The position numbers were made by a program, and so were the translations under genes. The notes below the pieces were generated by a model that saw nothing but the letters and a program-made list of their open reading frames with translations, did no database searches and was not told the origin of the DNA. Shown in pieces: positions 50,791-63,550 of a stretch of DNA of 64,000 bases. The DNA is from Tetmemena sp. SeJ-2015 (taxonomy: Eukaryota; Ciliophora; Spirotrichea; Sporadotrichida; Oxytrichidae). How positions within the stretch are numbered: the stretch's first letter is position 1; the number at the start of each line of letters is the position of its first letter. The stretch is taken from the NCBI GenBank assembly GCA_027382625.1, contig JAJKFJ010021840.1, forward strand, positions 1 through 64,000, written 5' to 3'.

Positions 50791-53700
50791 CACACTCATG
50801 GGAGCTCTCTAGCTAAACTTGGGAGGTGCACCTGAAGGCCCCGCTGGCACTGGCAAAACTGAAACCACTAAAGATTTAGCCAAGGCTATTGCTAAGTAGT
50901 GCATAGTGTTCAATTGCTCTGACTAGTTAGATGTGACAGGGCATGTCCAAGTTTTTCAAAGGACTGGCTTGCTGTGGTGCTTGGGCCTGCTTCGACGAGT
51001 TTAATAGAATTGAGCTGGAAGTGTTGTCAGTTATTGCTCAGCAGATTTTAACTATCCAGTCTGCCCTCATGAGGAGAAGACCTTAAGCTCCCTTCCTATT
51101 TGATGATGAGCAAATCCCAATGAACCCAACTTGCGCAGTATTCATTACGATGAACCCAGGATATGCAGGCAGAAGTGAATTGCCAGATAACCTTAAAGCT
51201 CTATTCAGACCTGTGGCTATGATGATCCCCTAACTATCCCTATGATTGCTGAGATATCTCTCTATTCATTTGGATTCCATAAGTAAAAAGAAAATTGTAT
51301 TTGATATTTCCAGAACGCAAGAGAGCTGAGTATAAAGATAACTCAGTCCCTTCGACTTTCCAGTGAGCAGCTGTCCACTCAGTCTCACTATGACTATGGA
51401 ATGCGAGCAGTCAAGTCTATCATTCTAGCTGCTGGCGGACTCAAGAGAGAGTATCCTGATGAAGATGAGAGCAGACTTGCCCTTAGAGCTATCAGTGACT
51501 GCAACATACCCAAGTTCATTACTGAGGACATTCCTCTCTTCGAAGGCATCATCTCTGACTTGTTCCCCACCACTGACAAGTCTAAGCCTATTCCTAAAAA
51601 AATACCTTACATTGATTAAAATTTCTAAAGTATTTCAATAACTATGACGTCTTATCAAGTGCAATTAAAGACACTTTGCGCATCAGAAACCTAGAAGAGA
51701 ATGAGGAGTTTGAGCTCAAAGACCATTCAACTATTCGAAACTGTGCAAGTGAGACATGGTCTTATGATGGTTGGAGGAATAATGAGCGGCAAGACTCAAG
51801 TAGTCCACACACTCGCTCAAGCACTCACTCAAGTCAACAAACAAGCAGCTGATTCAGGGATTGCACACGTTGAGGTCGATGAAGATGATGAAGAGCATAG
51901 CAAAGCTAAGTCTTACGAAGAGTTAAGATCATAATGCAAAATATTTAGTATAGATTATCAATACCATCAACCCTAAGTCAATTTCAATAGACTAGCTGTA
52001 CGGAGGGTTCGACAAGATCTCTCACGACTGGTCTGATGGAGTTCTCACCTACAGTCATCAAGGATTGTGCCACTGACAAGACTGGCAATCGCAGATGGAT
52101 TCTTCTTGATGGCCCAGTTGATGCAGTTTGGATTGAGAACCTAACACTACTAATCAAATGATTGATCTATTTTAAACACAGTGCTTGATGACAATAAGAA
52201 GCTTTGCCTTTCTTCAGGTGAGATTGTGAAGTTCACTCCTAAAATGACGATGATGTTTGAGGTTGAGGACTTGCTTGAGGCCTCTCCTCCTACTGTAAGT
52301 CGCTGTGGAATGGTTTACATGAATCCTGAAAAACTTGGTTGGCAAGTGCAAGTCAAGCCCTGGCTTAGATCTCTGCCAAGTTAGCTTGCTATAGAAGGAA
52401 GAGCTCATGTCTACGAGGAACTAATCGAGTGGTCTATTCCAAAAGTAATGGGCTATCTATTCGGCTATGAGTAGACTCTGGAAGAGGAACGCAGACTTGA
52501 GGGATTGAAGACTGTGATCTAAGTTACTAAGAACTGGAGTTTCAGATCTTTCCTGGCCCTCTTTGAGAGTTTAAATAAATTAAATAAGCTATGAATTCAA
52601 AGTTTGCTGATGAGAGGGAAGAGACCAGGGAGAGCCTGGAGAAGAAGGAACAAGGAGCAGAAAGATAAGGAGGAAGCCAAGAGGAAGTACGAGTAGATGT
52701 AAGGACTTGAAAAGCAAGACACTCTTAAGAAGAAGCGACACGATGAGAAGAAGATCTCTCCTTAGCAAAAGACAGAGATACTCAGCATCTTCTTTATGGC
52801 ACTCAGTTGGGGCTTCGGAGCACCGCTCCATAGTGGAGGCAGATAACTGTTCAGCTAGTTCCTTCAAGATGAGCTATAAGCAAGCATATTTGTAGAGTCA
52901 CATGAAGAAGGAGCTGTTAAACCACTTTCATTTATATCATTAAAAATATATCTTTTTTTCATTTGCTGGAGACATTTAAAGGAAGCAAGTGCTTGATGAG
53001 ACTGGTGATTTCTTCAGTTACTTTATAAATCCATTTTCGTTAAATATTCTGTTCTACTTCTATCACTAGCAGTCGGAGCAGTGGGTGAGATGGGACTTTG
53101 AAATTGAAAAGTTCGACATTCAAGGTAACCTCATTGCAGATAAAAAGAGGCAGCAGGAGGAGAATGAAGCTGATCCCGATTATAATACAAACGGTATGCT
53201 TGTTGAACAGCAAATAGAGTTCCAGTCAATCATGGTCCCAACTGAGGACACTATTCGTTACTCTTACTTACTACATGCACTAACCCAGCATTCATTCTAA
53301 GTACTCTTTATTGGAGAGACCTGGAACTGGTAAGACAGCTGCTGTCAAAGAAGTTTTAAAATTCCACTCTGCCTAAAGACGAATGGGAAGTTGGTCAAAT
53401 GGTACTCTCAGCAACTGCAACTGCCTTCTAAGTTCAAGATTACATCCAAGGAAGGCTTGAAAAAGCAAAAGAAGGGAGTCTATGGGCCCAAAGTACCAGG
53501 CAGGAGACTCTTGATCTTCGTAGGACGATCTCAACATGCCAGCCAAAGAGAAGTATGGAGCTCAACCACCTATTGAAATGCTAAGGTAAACGATTGATAA
53601 TGGAGGATACTATGATATGAAGGAGAATGAGTTCGTGAAGATTGTTCAAACCTTCTTCTGTGCAGCCATGGGAATCCCAGGTGGTGGCAAGACTCTCCCA

Positions 53701-55260
53701 AGCAAGCGTTTGATGCGCCATTTCAACCTTATACATATCCCACCATACTCTAGCGATAACCTCTTCCGTATCTTTAGTAAAATCCTTGAATGGGGATATG
53801 CTGAGCACCCTGAACAGTGGGTCAAGCAAATCAAGACTCTCACCAAACTAACTATTTCTCTCTACGAGAGATGTGCTTAGGTCCTACTTCCTCTACCTTC
53901 AAAGAGTCACTACCTCTTTAACCTAAGACAGGTCAGTGAAATCATTCAGGGGCTTCTAATGGTCAATAAAGAAACGGCTGCTAAGATTGATGGTTCTCAG
54001 AGACTAGGTTTCTTACAGCGACTTTGGCTTCATGAAAGTGTGAGAGTGTTCGCAGACAGACTCATTAATGACGAGGACAAGCAGTTGTTCACAAAAACTC
54101 TCTAAAATATGGTGAATGAGTTAGCACCCAAGTATATCGACTTCACTCAAGTAAACACGGACTCACTCATATTTAACAACTTTGTGAAGTACAACCCAGC
54201 TGATCCCATGTATGATGAATCACAGTCCCATGAGTAAATGGTGAACACAGTTCAGTCAATCCTTGATCATTATAATTAAGTAAACCACAAGGAGAAACTC
54301 TCCCTCCTAATCTTTGATTATGTTGTTCAAGCATCTTTCAAGACTTTGATTCTAAATTTTAAATTTTATGAAAGACTGTCTCGAATAATTTACAAACCTT
54401 ACGGAAATGGACTCCTAATTGGATTGGGAGGTTAAGGAAGACGTTCACTTTCTCGCTTGGCCTCCTTTATAAATGAGTGCACTCTTTTCAAGGTGGAGTG
54501 ACTAAGTCCTACGGAAGGAACGAATGGGCCGACGATCTAATCTCTCTATAAGTCTCTTGGAGTGGACAACAAGCGCACAGTCTTCACCTTCTTCGACACC
54601 GACATCAAGCAAGAGTTCTTCATCGAAGATGTGAACAACATCCTCAACGTGGGTGAAGTTCCCAATCTGTACACTGCAGATGATTGGAGGAAATTAAGTA
54701 TCGAGATGCAGAAAACATGTCAAGAAGAGAGACGGAGAGCCCTTTGAAGTTTCTAGAAACGCACTCGATAGAACTTGCACCTGCTCCTGTTCATGAGTCC
54801 AGCTGGCTCTAGTCTTAGACAGTATATCAGACAGTATCCCTCACTAGTCAACTGCACTAGCATTGACTGGTTCCTTGACTGGCCTACTCAAGCTCTGCAG
54901 ACTCATTTTACCATTTTGAAGTTTATATTGTAAGTTTTAGACTGTGAGTCAGTTCTTCTTGCAGAGCTCAAGTTTGTTTGAACTTAAGAAGCCTAACTTA
55001 GTGAAGAGACTCAAAGAAAAGCCAATCAAGTTCAACGAGAATGAGGATCAACATGATTCACTATTTATCATTCTAAAGTGGCTATGATCTTAAATGACCA
55101 GAGCAATATTGACTTTTCAGGGCACTCAGGATCCAGACCTAGCTCAAGAGTATGAAACAGTGGAGGATGTTCTATCCACTGAGGATTTGGAATACAATAA
55201 CTAGATCAGTGATCTCAGAGATAAGGTAAATCTCTAAATAGACTAAAGATATGAAAATTA
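50791..55260 (+). CDS. Dynein heavy chain motor, AAA1 to AAA4
   Basis: AAA1: Walker A in [20 protein letters not shown] (about 50,825-50,885), then [20 protein letters not shown] with the Walker B region, [13 protein letters not shown] and [23 protein letters not shown]2: [20 protein letters not shown] (51,760-51,820), [11 protein letters not shown] and [13 protein letters not shown]3: [26 protein letters not shown] (about 53,325), [20 protein letters not shown] (53,533-53,590) and [22 protein letters not shown]4: [20 protein letters not shown] (54,410-54,470), then [20 protein letters not shown] and [15 protein letters not shown]1 keeps the catalytic Walker A Lys. The frame is broken by single extra bases near 50,940 (AAA1) and 53,320 (AAA3) without a pointer. 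Confidence 0.95.
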
Positions 55261-58140
55261 TTCAATACGTTTAGCGTTGATCTTTGTGAAGATGCACAGT
55301 GCTGTTGGGTAGTTGGCCGGAGACTACTTGAGAGAGAAGGCACGCCAAGTCTATGTCACTCCCACTCGCTTCATCGAACTGTTCCCCCTCTTCAACCAAC
55401 TCATGAGTAGGAAGCACACCCTCATAGATGCAGAGAGGAACAAGTACCTAGTTGGAATCCAGAAACTAGAAGAGGCAAATAATAAAATAATTAAGAATTG
55501 TTTAGCTTTATTATTTAATTAAATGTGATAGTAGACCGCATGAAGGAGCAGCTGGAGGACTTGAAGCCCATGCTAGAACAGAAGTCTAAGCAGGTGGAGG
55601 CCACCATGATCTTCCTAGACAAGGAGACGAAGGAGGTAGACGCAGTCAAGGCTGTAGTAGATGCAGAGGCTCAGATAGTCTTCCAGCAGAAGGAAGTGGC
55701 TGAGGGCATCAAGAACGAGTGTCAGGGTAGACTAGCTGAAGCCCAACCACTGCTTGATGAAGCACTGAGAGCACTCAAGACCATCAACACCAAGGACTTT
55801 GTGACTATGAAGTCTTATAACTCTCCTCCCTACCCAATCAAGCTGGCGCTGGAGGCTTCATGTATCATGCTTGGTATAGCTCCTAAGTTGATTGATGGGC
55901 CAGTAGACAAGAACACAAAGAAGGCTAAGAAGATCCCTGACTACTGGGAGAAGTCCAAGAAATTGCTCAATGACTACAAGAAGTACATCTCTATGCTTGA
56001 GAACTATGATAAGGATAATATTCCAGATGACAGAATTCAAAAGATCCAGGAGTAAAGAGTAAAAGAAATATAATCTAAGTCATTTATTGATGATACTTTA
56101 CTTGTAGAACCAAGTTCATCCCTGAAGAAATCAGGAAAGCCTCTGAGGCAGCTGAAGGTATAACAAAATGGGTTATTGCAATTTGTAAATACGATATCAT
56201 CGCAAAGGAGATCAGACCTAAGAGAGAGGCACTCGGATAAGCAAACATCATATTGAATTTTTTAAAGCCCAAGCTAAGTTAGAGGTAGTATTGAGGTAAC
56301 TGTAAGAGAAGGAAGCACAGCTACAGAAGATCATAGATAAGAAGAATGCTCTAGAGGAAGAATTCAAGGCTCAGAATTTCGAGAAGCAGAGTCTCATCAT
56401 GTAGAGAGATGAGTGCCAGGCCAAGTTAGGACGCGCTTCTATCCTTATGAACTCACTGGGCAACGAGAAAGAGAGGTGGATCAAGACCAGTCACAAACTC
56501 CTGAAAGAGAAGAAGAGTTTGCTAGGTGATATGATTCTAGCCACTGGAAGTATCACTTACCTTGGTCCTTTCGAAGGCTCTTTCAGAGAGCGGGTAGTAG
56601 GCAAAGACTGGAGAATCATCATCTCACAGTAAGAAATACTCGTTGGAGAAGGTTTCACTCTCAAAGACTCAATTGGAAACCCTTCACTGATTCAGCAGTG
56701 GTAACTCAAGGGTCTCCCTAGTGATAGTGTGTCTATTGAAAATATGATCATAGTTGAAGAGACTAAGAGCAAGTGGCCTCTTTACATCGATCCTCAGGGC
56801 CAAGCTTTTAAATTCTTGAAAGACCATCTCAGCACCGATGGCAAAGACTAAGAAGTAGTGGTCATCAAGGCTCAGCAAGAGAACTATGGAAGGAAGCTAG
56901 AATCAGCCATGGCTTAGGGCCTATGTGTGCTGATGGAAAATGTGGGTGAGAACTTCGACAGTATGATGACTGCCGTTATCAATAAGGAGCTGGTGGAGAT
57001 ATCAGGAGAGAAGTATATTAAGTTCAATGATAATCAGGTTGAGTATGATGAGGCATTCAGATTCGTGATGGTGTGTAATATCGCCAACCCACACTTCTCA
57101 CCTGAGATGCAGACTAAGACTAGACTCCTCAACTTCTCAGTAACCAAGGAAGGTCTGCAATAACAGCTACTGTCTGTGGTCTGCAGAAACGAAAGTCAGA
57201 GAGATGAAGATGAGAGAGATAGAATTCAAAGGTAGAATATCGAATTCAAGGATTAGAAGAAGAATATAGAGGCGCAGATTCTCCTTCAACTCTCATAGTT
57301 TAAAATTCAATATTTTTCAGCATAAAGAATGATCTTTAATTGGGATTAAATCTTAATCTGCATCTTTATAGTCCGGTGATGATATTCTTGACGATGACTC
57401 ACTGGTCAATTCACTGAATGAGAGTAAGAAAATCACTGATGACATTAAGACTAAGCTGAAAACTGCTAAGATTGTAGAGGAAAGGATCGATGAAAATAGA
57501 AAGAATTACAAGCCTGTTGCAAATCATGGAGCTAAACTTTACTTCTCAATCTAGGAGCTACCAGCGTTAGATCCTATGTACTAGTTCTCCATGCGTTGGT
57601 TCAGAGAACTGTTCGTGCAGAGCTTCTCCTACAGTGCCGAGAAAGTGAAAGACACGAGGGGCAGAGTGAGACAACTGAAACAAGATTTCTTGAAAGTGTT
57701 GTACGCAAACGTGTGTCGCAGTCTATTCGAGCATCACAAACTGATGTTTGCCTTCTCCATGGCCATCAAGTTTTAATTTAAGTTGCATGAGGAGAATGAT
57801 GATGACTCTAGTGCGAGTGCTCTTGGAGGATAGGATGAAGGGAAGGGAGGACTGAAAGCGAAGGAGTTGGAACTTCTGTAAGCCCTCCAGGGCAATCTGG
57901 GAGGGAGCAGCAACCATGGGGGAACTAACTCAATAGGGTTGAACGTTGCCAGCAATGTGCAGAAGCGGAACAACAGATCCATCATTGACAAGAAGAGCGA
58001 CACTGGTTCTCAGGTAGGCATGAGTATGATCGCCCAGCAAATGCAATTGAAGAATGAGGAAGAACGACTCAAATACATTTTAGCTTTAATTATTATTTAT
58101 GACTCAGAATCAAACTCCAAATATTTTTATTCATTAAAAA
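55261..58140 (+). CDS. Dynein stalk, microtubule-binding domain, AAA5 and start of AAA6
   Basis: A coiled-coil stalk starts KMHSAVGQLAGDYLREKARQ (about 55,290) and LEDLKPMLEQKSKQVEATMI (55,555-55,615). The microtubule-binding region includes FVTMKSYNSPPYPIKLALEA (55,800-55,858). The return stalk reads QLQEKEAQLQKIIDKKNALE (56,300). AAA5 has MILATGSITYLGPFEGSFRE (56,530-56,590), LKGLPSDSVSIENMIIV, GLCVLMENVGENFDSM and NPHFSPEMQTKTRLLNFSVT. AAA6 begins MRWFRELFVQSFSYSAEKVK (57,591) and YANVCRSLFEHHKLMFAFSM. An Asn/Gly-rich insert (57,790-57,960) precedes QMQLKNEEERLK, after which the coding stops and resumes at 61.3 kb. Confidence 0.93.
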
Positions 58141-58930
58141 ACTAGATTAAACTTCCTGTAAAATATTTTCAAAGCACAAATAGCATTTTGTAATGACAAA
58201 TAAAGCCAGATTTCTATTAATTTGAGTTCATATGACTTAAAATATTATTCATAGAATGAAGATTTCACGCTTATAAGTTTATAAAATTGATTATAGTTAA
58301 ATTAAGAAAGCATTATTCTTTAGCAAGTCAGATGAATTACCTTATATAAAATTTTCAGAATTTGAATTAAATTGTATTTACTCCTTTTCATTAAATCTAT
58401 TCTACTTTATTGATCTAATTACTCCTAGAGTTGATTCTTAGATTCTTTCCTTAACATAAATTTTGTTACTTATCTAGTAAGTTATACAAGTAATTATCGG
58501 GCTTTGTAGTTTGCGATTAATAATTATTTCTTGTTGAAATGAATCATATATTTAGCCTAAAAAAAAATTTAATAGATTAATAAGCTAAAGCAATCTAAAA
58601 AAAATAGGGAAAATTAAAAAATGGATAAATGTAATTTGAAAGTCATTATAAATATATTAGAATGTTTCCTTCCACTTCTAGAAATTAATCTTGTAGTTGT
58701 CAGGAGATCTTAGATTGCCTTCATTATAGATGCTGTACCTTATTATTACTATGAGTATAAATAACATTATCTTCCCAGAGTGGGCATTAGATAAGTGGAT
58801 CTTCGACAGATTGAAGAAAAATATCCTATCTATTAAAATATTATAGTTCAGAATATATTATCACGAAGATTAAAAATATATTTAATTATCTCTTTTTATA
58901 ATTGAAGAAATTTTATTAACAACTAAACAC
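58141..58930. other. First part of the dynein gap, AT-rich, no gene seen
   Basis: Non-coding AT-rich sequence between dynein and the minus-strand segments. No long direct repeat that would mark one large IES was found at the ends. Confidence 0.45.
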
Positions 58931-59206
58931 TCATGATCCTGTTAAATTAATAATGATCATTGAACTTGATGGCAGTTGAAATGAGTTTCTTCTTTAATTA
59001 TCTCCACAGAAACTCACTTTTTTAAGATGCGGACAAATTTGATATCTCATAATGTCTAATATAACTAATCTAGTGTGACTTTTAATTCTAATCTGAGCGC
59101 TCCCACTCAAAAGTTGAAAGGATATTTAGTTCTTATAATCTTATATTGAATCAAATGGTGCAATAAATATCTAAATTTGACACACTTCAACTGCCAAGAA
59201 AATTTC
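58931..59206 (-). CDS. Candidate minus-strand segment in the dynein gap
   Basis: A frame of about 92 codons without TGA, using TAA/TAG as Gln, ends at TGA 58,931-58,933. Text such as RLVILDIMRYQICPHLKKVS and SFQLPSSSMIIINL has a leucine-rich, repeat-like look. It may be the 3' part of a neighbouring minus-strand gene. Family unknown. Confidence 0.35.
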
Positions 59207-59524
59207 CTATTATAATTTTTTTAATAATTCTCTATTTCTATTAAATATCCTTAATGTTTTTGGGAGTATTTATTTGACAAAAATATATAAAATATTCTTT
59301 TGACTAAATTATATTTCAAATTAATCTCTAATACTCACTCTAAAATATAGAGAGAAAAATTAACATCCCTATATTCATTTAAATGAACTAAACTTATTGT
59401 ATAATCTATTTTAAATTAATTTTTCGCAAAAGTTTTATCGCTAATGTATAAAATGGAAATTTTAAATAATTTTTAAATCTATCGCATGATGAAGAGGTCT
59501 CACACTTATTGTTATCTATCAGCA

Positions 59525-60175
59525 TCATATTCTTAGAATACAAGTTGATATCTTGAAGGAATGTTTTGAATTGTCCAGAGGTCTCTGAATAGGTTTGAAG
59601 TTATCCTTTAATGATGCCTAAATCTAGGATTCAATTCTATTTCCCCCTGCCCAACATTTTATTAAACTTTTCCATTCACTAAGTACCCCCTGCTGTTTAT
59701 TTCTCGTTTTATAGATTGAATTTATACAAAATTTAGAATTCAGAATTTAATATTCTTAATAATTTATCCTCGAAATACGGGTAAAAACTTTGAATCCATT
59801 TGTCACTAAGCACCTGAAACAATAACAAAAATTCGTTCAGATTCTCTCTATGTAGTTAAGGATACTAGTAGGATTCCCAAGAATCTTGGGGCACCAATTT
59901 GTGATAAAAAACTGCCAAATTACAACTGACATTCATTTTCGAATCATTTAACTTAGAATCCCCTTGTAGTAAATCTGATATCAGCAATTGCCTTAGGTTT
60001 TTTATATGTATATTTGTTGTTAAACTAACTTCTTTCCTCTTTAATTTGGTTTATTATTTGATAAAAATTTATGCAATATTTCTATTGCCTCTAAATAAGA
60101 GCAACCAAGACTTAAATATGCATCGTGTAAATCCCCTTCGTCCACTATCCTGAGCTTGCTATACTAGTGTAGAAG
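59525..60175 (-). CDS. Minus-strand gene inside the dynein gap, unknown helical protein
   Basis: This reads RIVDEGDLHDAYLSLGCSYL, EAIEILHKFLSNN, then (after an insert) NVSCNLAVFYHKLVPQDSWE, NLNEFLLLFQVLSDKWIQSF, YPYFEDKLLRILNSEFQIL and, after an IES with pointer GCAGGGGG (59,643-59,650 and 59,686-59,693), TAGG|NRIESQIQASLKDN ending CILRI plus TGA at 59,525-59,527. TAA/TAG serve as Gln repeatedly. The first block has a TPR-like feel, but no family was identified. The start codon was not located. Confidence 0.55.
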
Positions 60176-60309
60176 TCTTGAGAAAGAGATAAAAGTTTCA
60201 TATCCATCCAGAGAACTCAGAACAAGAGAATTAAAATGGAGTTAGTTACGATTTTACTCGAAATTTCGCATCTTCAAAACCAGGATTGTGAACAATATGA
60301 TTTCTATAA

Positions 60310-60682
60310 TCAAGGCCAAAGTCTTGACAATATGAGAAACTGTTTATCCGCATTAGAAGTAGCTATCCAATAAGGGACAAACAAAGCTTCAATCCCTCCA
60401 GCGATAGCTCCAATGACGCAACCAATCTTAATGATTCCAGAAAATTATTAAATTTCAAACTAGTCTTCGTCACTTGTAAATTGCTTTAACATGTATAATC
60501 CTACTAAGGACCCTCCACTAAGTATTAAGCCTCCGATGATTTATGCAGACACATCATTAAGGAAGTATAGGTAGCATCCTCCAGCTATTCCCAATAATCC
60601 TATAATACATTAAGTTTAGACGCTTCTATAGGAAAGTATATTTACTTATAAAGGCAAAAATCCCAATTATGATTTTTCCCAT
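60310..60682 (-). CDS. Small multi-pass membrane protein (108 aa) inside the dynein gap
   Basis: ATG at 60,682, one GT-AG intron (60,600-60,645, 46 bp), TGA at 60,310-60,312. The exons total 327 nt, exactly 109 codons. The protein starts MGKIIIGIFAFI and has glycine-rich hydrophobic segments LLGIAGGCYLYFL, IIGGLILSGGSLVGLYML and IIKIGCVIGAIAGGIEALF, separated by a charged loop (KQFTSDEDQFE). Three to four membrane passes are likely. It looks intact. Family unknown. It lies between dynein coding parts on the opposite strand. Confidence 0.65.
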
Positions 60683-61339
60683 TTTATAATTATTAAAGCT
60701 ACTGATTAAATTTGTATTTTATGCTAAAAGTATTGATCAAGAAATGAAAATATCTTTATATTACTTATTATTATTTTTTCTCTATCTTTAATGAACACCT
60801 CTTTTCAAAATTTTATTTGAATTGGATTAAATCCCGAAGGAGGAACTCAAGTACTTGCTTAAATTTACAAATCTGATAATTACTTTGTTTAATCTGCTGA
60901 CAGGATTATAGCTAACAATTTATTTGATATTTTAATTAAATTATTATAGATTGATTGTAGCATATAGATGGCAGTGTGAATTTAATAGAAATAGAACTAA
61001 TCTATCTACGCAAAAAAAAAAAAAACTTTAATTTCAGAACATAATAAATATCATAGCAAAGTATTTTTGTAACAAAACGAAGGTCAGTATTTAAAGCAAT
61101 AGGAAGATGTAATATATTTAAAAGAGAGAATCTTCAATTGTGATAAAATAATAAAGGGAAAATTTAAAACAAGGGCATTAGAAATATTTGAGCAATTTAA
61201 TAATTAACTGTAAACATAAGCCACAAAGTTTATCAGACATCAGTATAGTCAAATAAAATATTGCTTTTATCGTCATAAAAATTACCATAATCATCAATGC
61301 TAATTGAATTCTAAGCTATATTATATAATTATGACATAT
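60683..61339. other. Last part of the dynein gap
   Basis: AT-rich with a poly-A run near 61,012-61,024. No gene seen. Confidence 0.45.
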
Positions 61340-63293
61340 TATTTGTAATCTGAATTAAAAGGATTGGTGTTCGCGGATGCGGAAGTAGAAGAGAAAAACA
61401 ATCCGGTGGAATCGTTCCTCGAGAATAAGACTTGGCAGCAAATTATGGAACTCGCCACTCTAGAGCACTTCGAATATCTGCCTGACGATATTGAAAAGAA
61501 CCCTATCGCTTGGAGAAAGTTCGTTTAGCAAATTTAAATCTTTATTTTAATCGTGTAGATATCATCTGAGGTGGCACCAGAATTTTACTACGGCTTGCTG
61601 CCAGATTTTAGCACAATACTTCTCCACAAGATCCTCAAACCAAAATAATTTAAATTAATGATAACCAGAGAATACGATTACGATTATAGAACAATACATT
61701 AAGAAAGCTTTGGCATTTTCTTACTAAAACCTTCTCAATATGCTCTCGAGGAGATCTACGCAGACTCAAAGCCCCAAGTCCCTATAATGCTCATCCTCAC
61801 CCCTGGAAACGATCCTATGGAGCAGATCAAGAAGTTTGGAGAGGAAAAGAATCGCATGCCCTATCCAGTCTCACTTGACAGAGGACAAGGAGAGAAAGCC
61901 AAAGCCATCATTATTGCTAATTTATTATCGAGCATCTATTGAAGGAACTTTATAAATCTTAAAGAATGTATAACGAGATAAAACAGTTCGGAGGATGGGT
62001 GGTGCTTCAAAACTGCCATCTAGCTGCTAGATTCCTGTCAGAGCTGGAGTAGATCATTGAGTCAATCCAATTATTGGTATTCCAATAAACTTGCAAATCA
62101 AAGATAGAAGAAAATTCGAAATATTTGAAGAAAGAACAGCGACCGCCTAATCCAGATTATAGACTGTGGGTCACCTCAATATCTGATTCTTACTTCCCTC
62201 TTAGCATCCTCTAGAATTCAATTAAGCTCACTCTGAACCTCACAAGGGCCTTAAGCCTTCACTCCTAAGATCTTATACACATATCGAATAGTCCAAAGCT
62301 TTTAAATATTCTCCTATTGTTTCTTTTAAGCAGAGAAGGAGTTCTTTAATTCTAACTCGAAGCCTGAGCAGTGGCGCAAACTCTACTTGGCTCTTTCCTT
62401 CTTCCATAGCATAGTGAGGGAGCGAAGAAGTTATGGCTCTCTCGGTTGGAACTTGCGCTATGATTTCAACGAATTTGACTTTAGGATATCCATGCGCCAA
62501 CTTCACCTCATGATTGACTGTTTAATATCATATTATAAATTAAATGTCAGCTTTGAGAAGATCCCCTTCAATGCTCTGAGTTACTTGACAGGCGAGTGTA
62601 ACTATGGAGGCAGAGTTACAGACGACTGGGACATACGCACTCTCACCACCATATAAATGGGAATCAATCAAATTTTATTTAAGTTTATATTGAAAGACTT
62701 CTACACGAGAAAGTGCTTGAAGGGCAAGCACACATTCTGCGGAGAGCAACTACCTGACTATTTATTTTGCAAGAGGGAGAATTCGATGAATACCACCAGT
62801 TCGTGAAAGATTTGTCAGATTTGGAATCCCCGATGCTAGTTGGCCTCAATTAAAACGCTAACATCACCTATTAAATTATTCACAAATATGTATCAATTTC
62901 ATAAATTGACCTATGCAATAAACGAGACAGATTCAATTATCAAAGACGTAATTAACTTGAGCAAGAACTCAGGCGGTGATTTGCAAAACAGCTCTGAAAC
63001 GCAGCAAGTAATGAATATGGGTAAGGAAATACTATTTTAATTAGAGTACCATTTAAAGTTAAAGAATTAGAAAAGAAGTTCCCCTCATCAAATTAGAATG
63101 TATCAATCATCATTATGATTTTAGTTACGATGATTCTATAATCACTGTACTACTTTTAGAGCTTGCCAGATTTAACACCTAACATTAGGAAATGAAATTA
63201 ATTTTAAAGACAGTCATCAAGACTCTGGAAGGTAAGTTAGTCATGAAAGCAGAGATAGAATGCATAGTCAATAGCATAATAAATAATATTCTA
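61340..63293 (+). CDS. Dynein heavy chain, rest of AAA6 and C-terminal domain (3' end missing)
   Basis: It continues AAA6 with ESFLENKTWQQIMELATLEH (61,405-61,465), EFYYGLLPDFSTILLHKILK (61,580-61,640), PIMLILTPGNDPMEQIKKFG (61,780-61,840), YPVSLDRGQGEKAKAIIIAN and QFGGWVVLQNCHLAARFLSE (61,987-62,046). The C-terminal region has DYRLWVTSISDSYFPLSILQ (62,155-62,215), LALSFFHSIVRERRSYGSLG (62,388-62,448), ALSYLTGECNYGGRVTDDWD (62,573-62,632) and LKTVIKTLEGKLVMKAE near 63,205. The family's final C-terminal block is absent before coding ends near 63,290, so the last part is beyond the window or displaced. Several inserts break the frame as elsewhere. Confidence 0.9.
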
Positions 63294-63550
63294 ATTTTTT
63301 AAACAAAAATAAATCTTTCGTTAATTATAAACCCCAAAATATGAAAGTGCTAATAAAAAATTATTTTTTTAATTGATTCTTATTATAATTCTAAACTATA
63401 AAACATAAATATACAATCCTAAATCTCATAAGAAAGTAGTTTAGACTACGTTATCACCTTATCTTTGGCATGATTATAAAATTACATAAAAATTTATTAT
63501 TAAAATCTTTTCTCGTTTTCTTATTAAATTTTTTGGGTTAAATTTTTTGT
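63294..63550. other. AT-rich spacer before the partial dynein copy
   Basis: Only A/T-rich sequence, no coding block. Confidence 0.5.
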
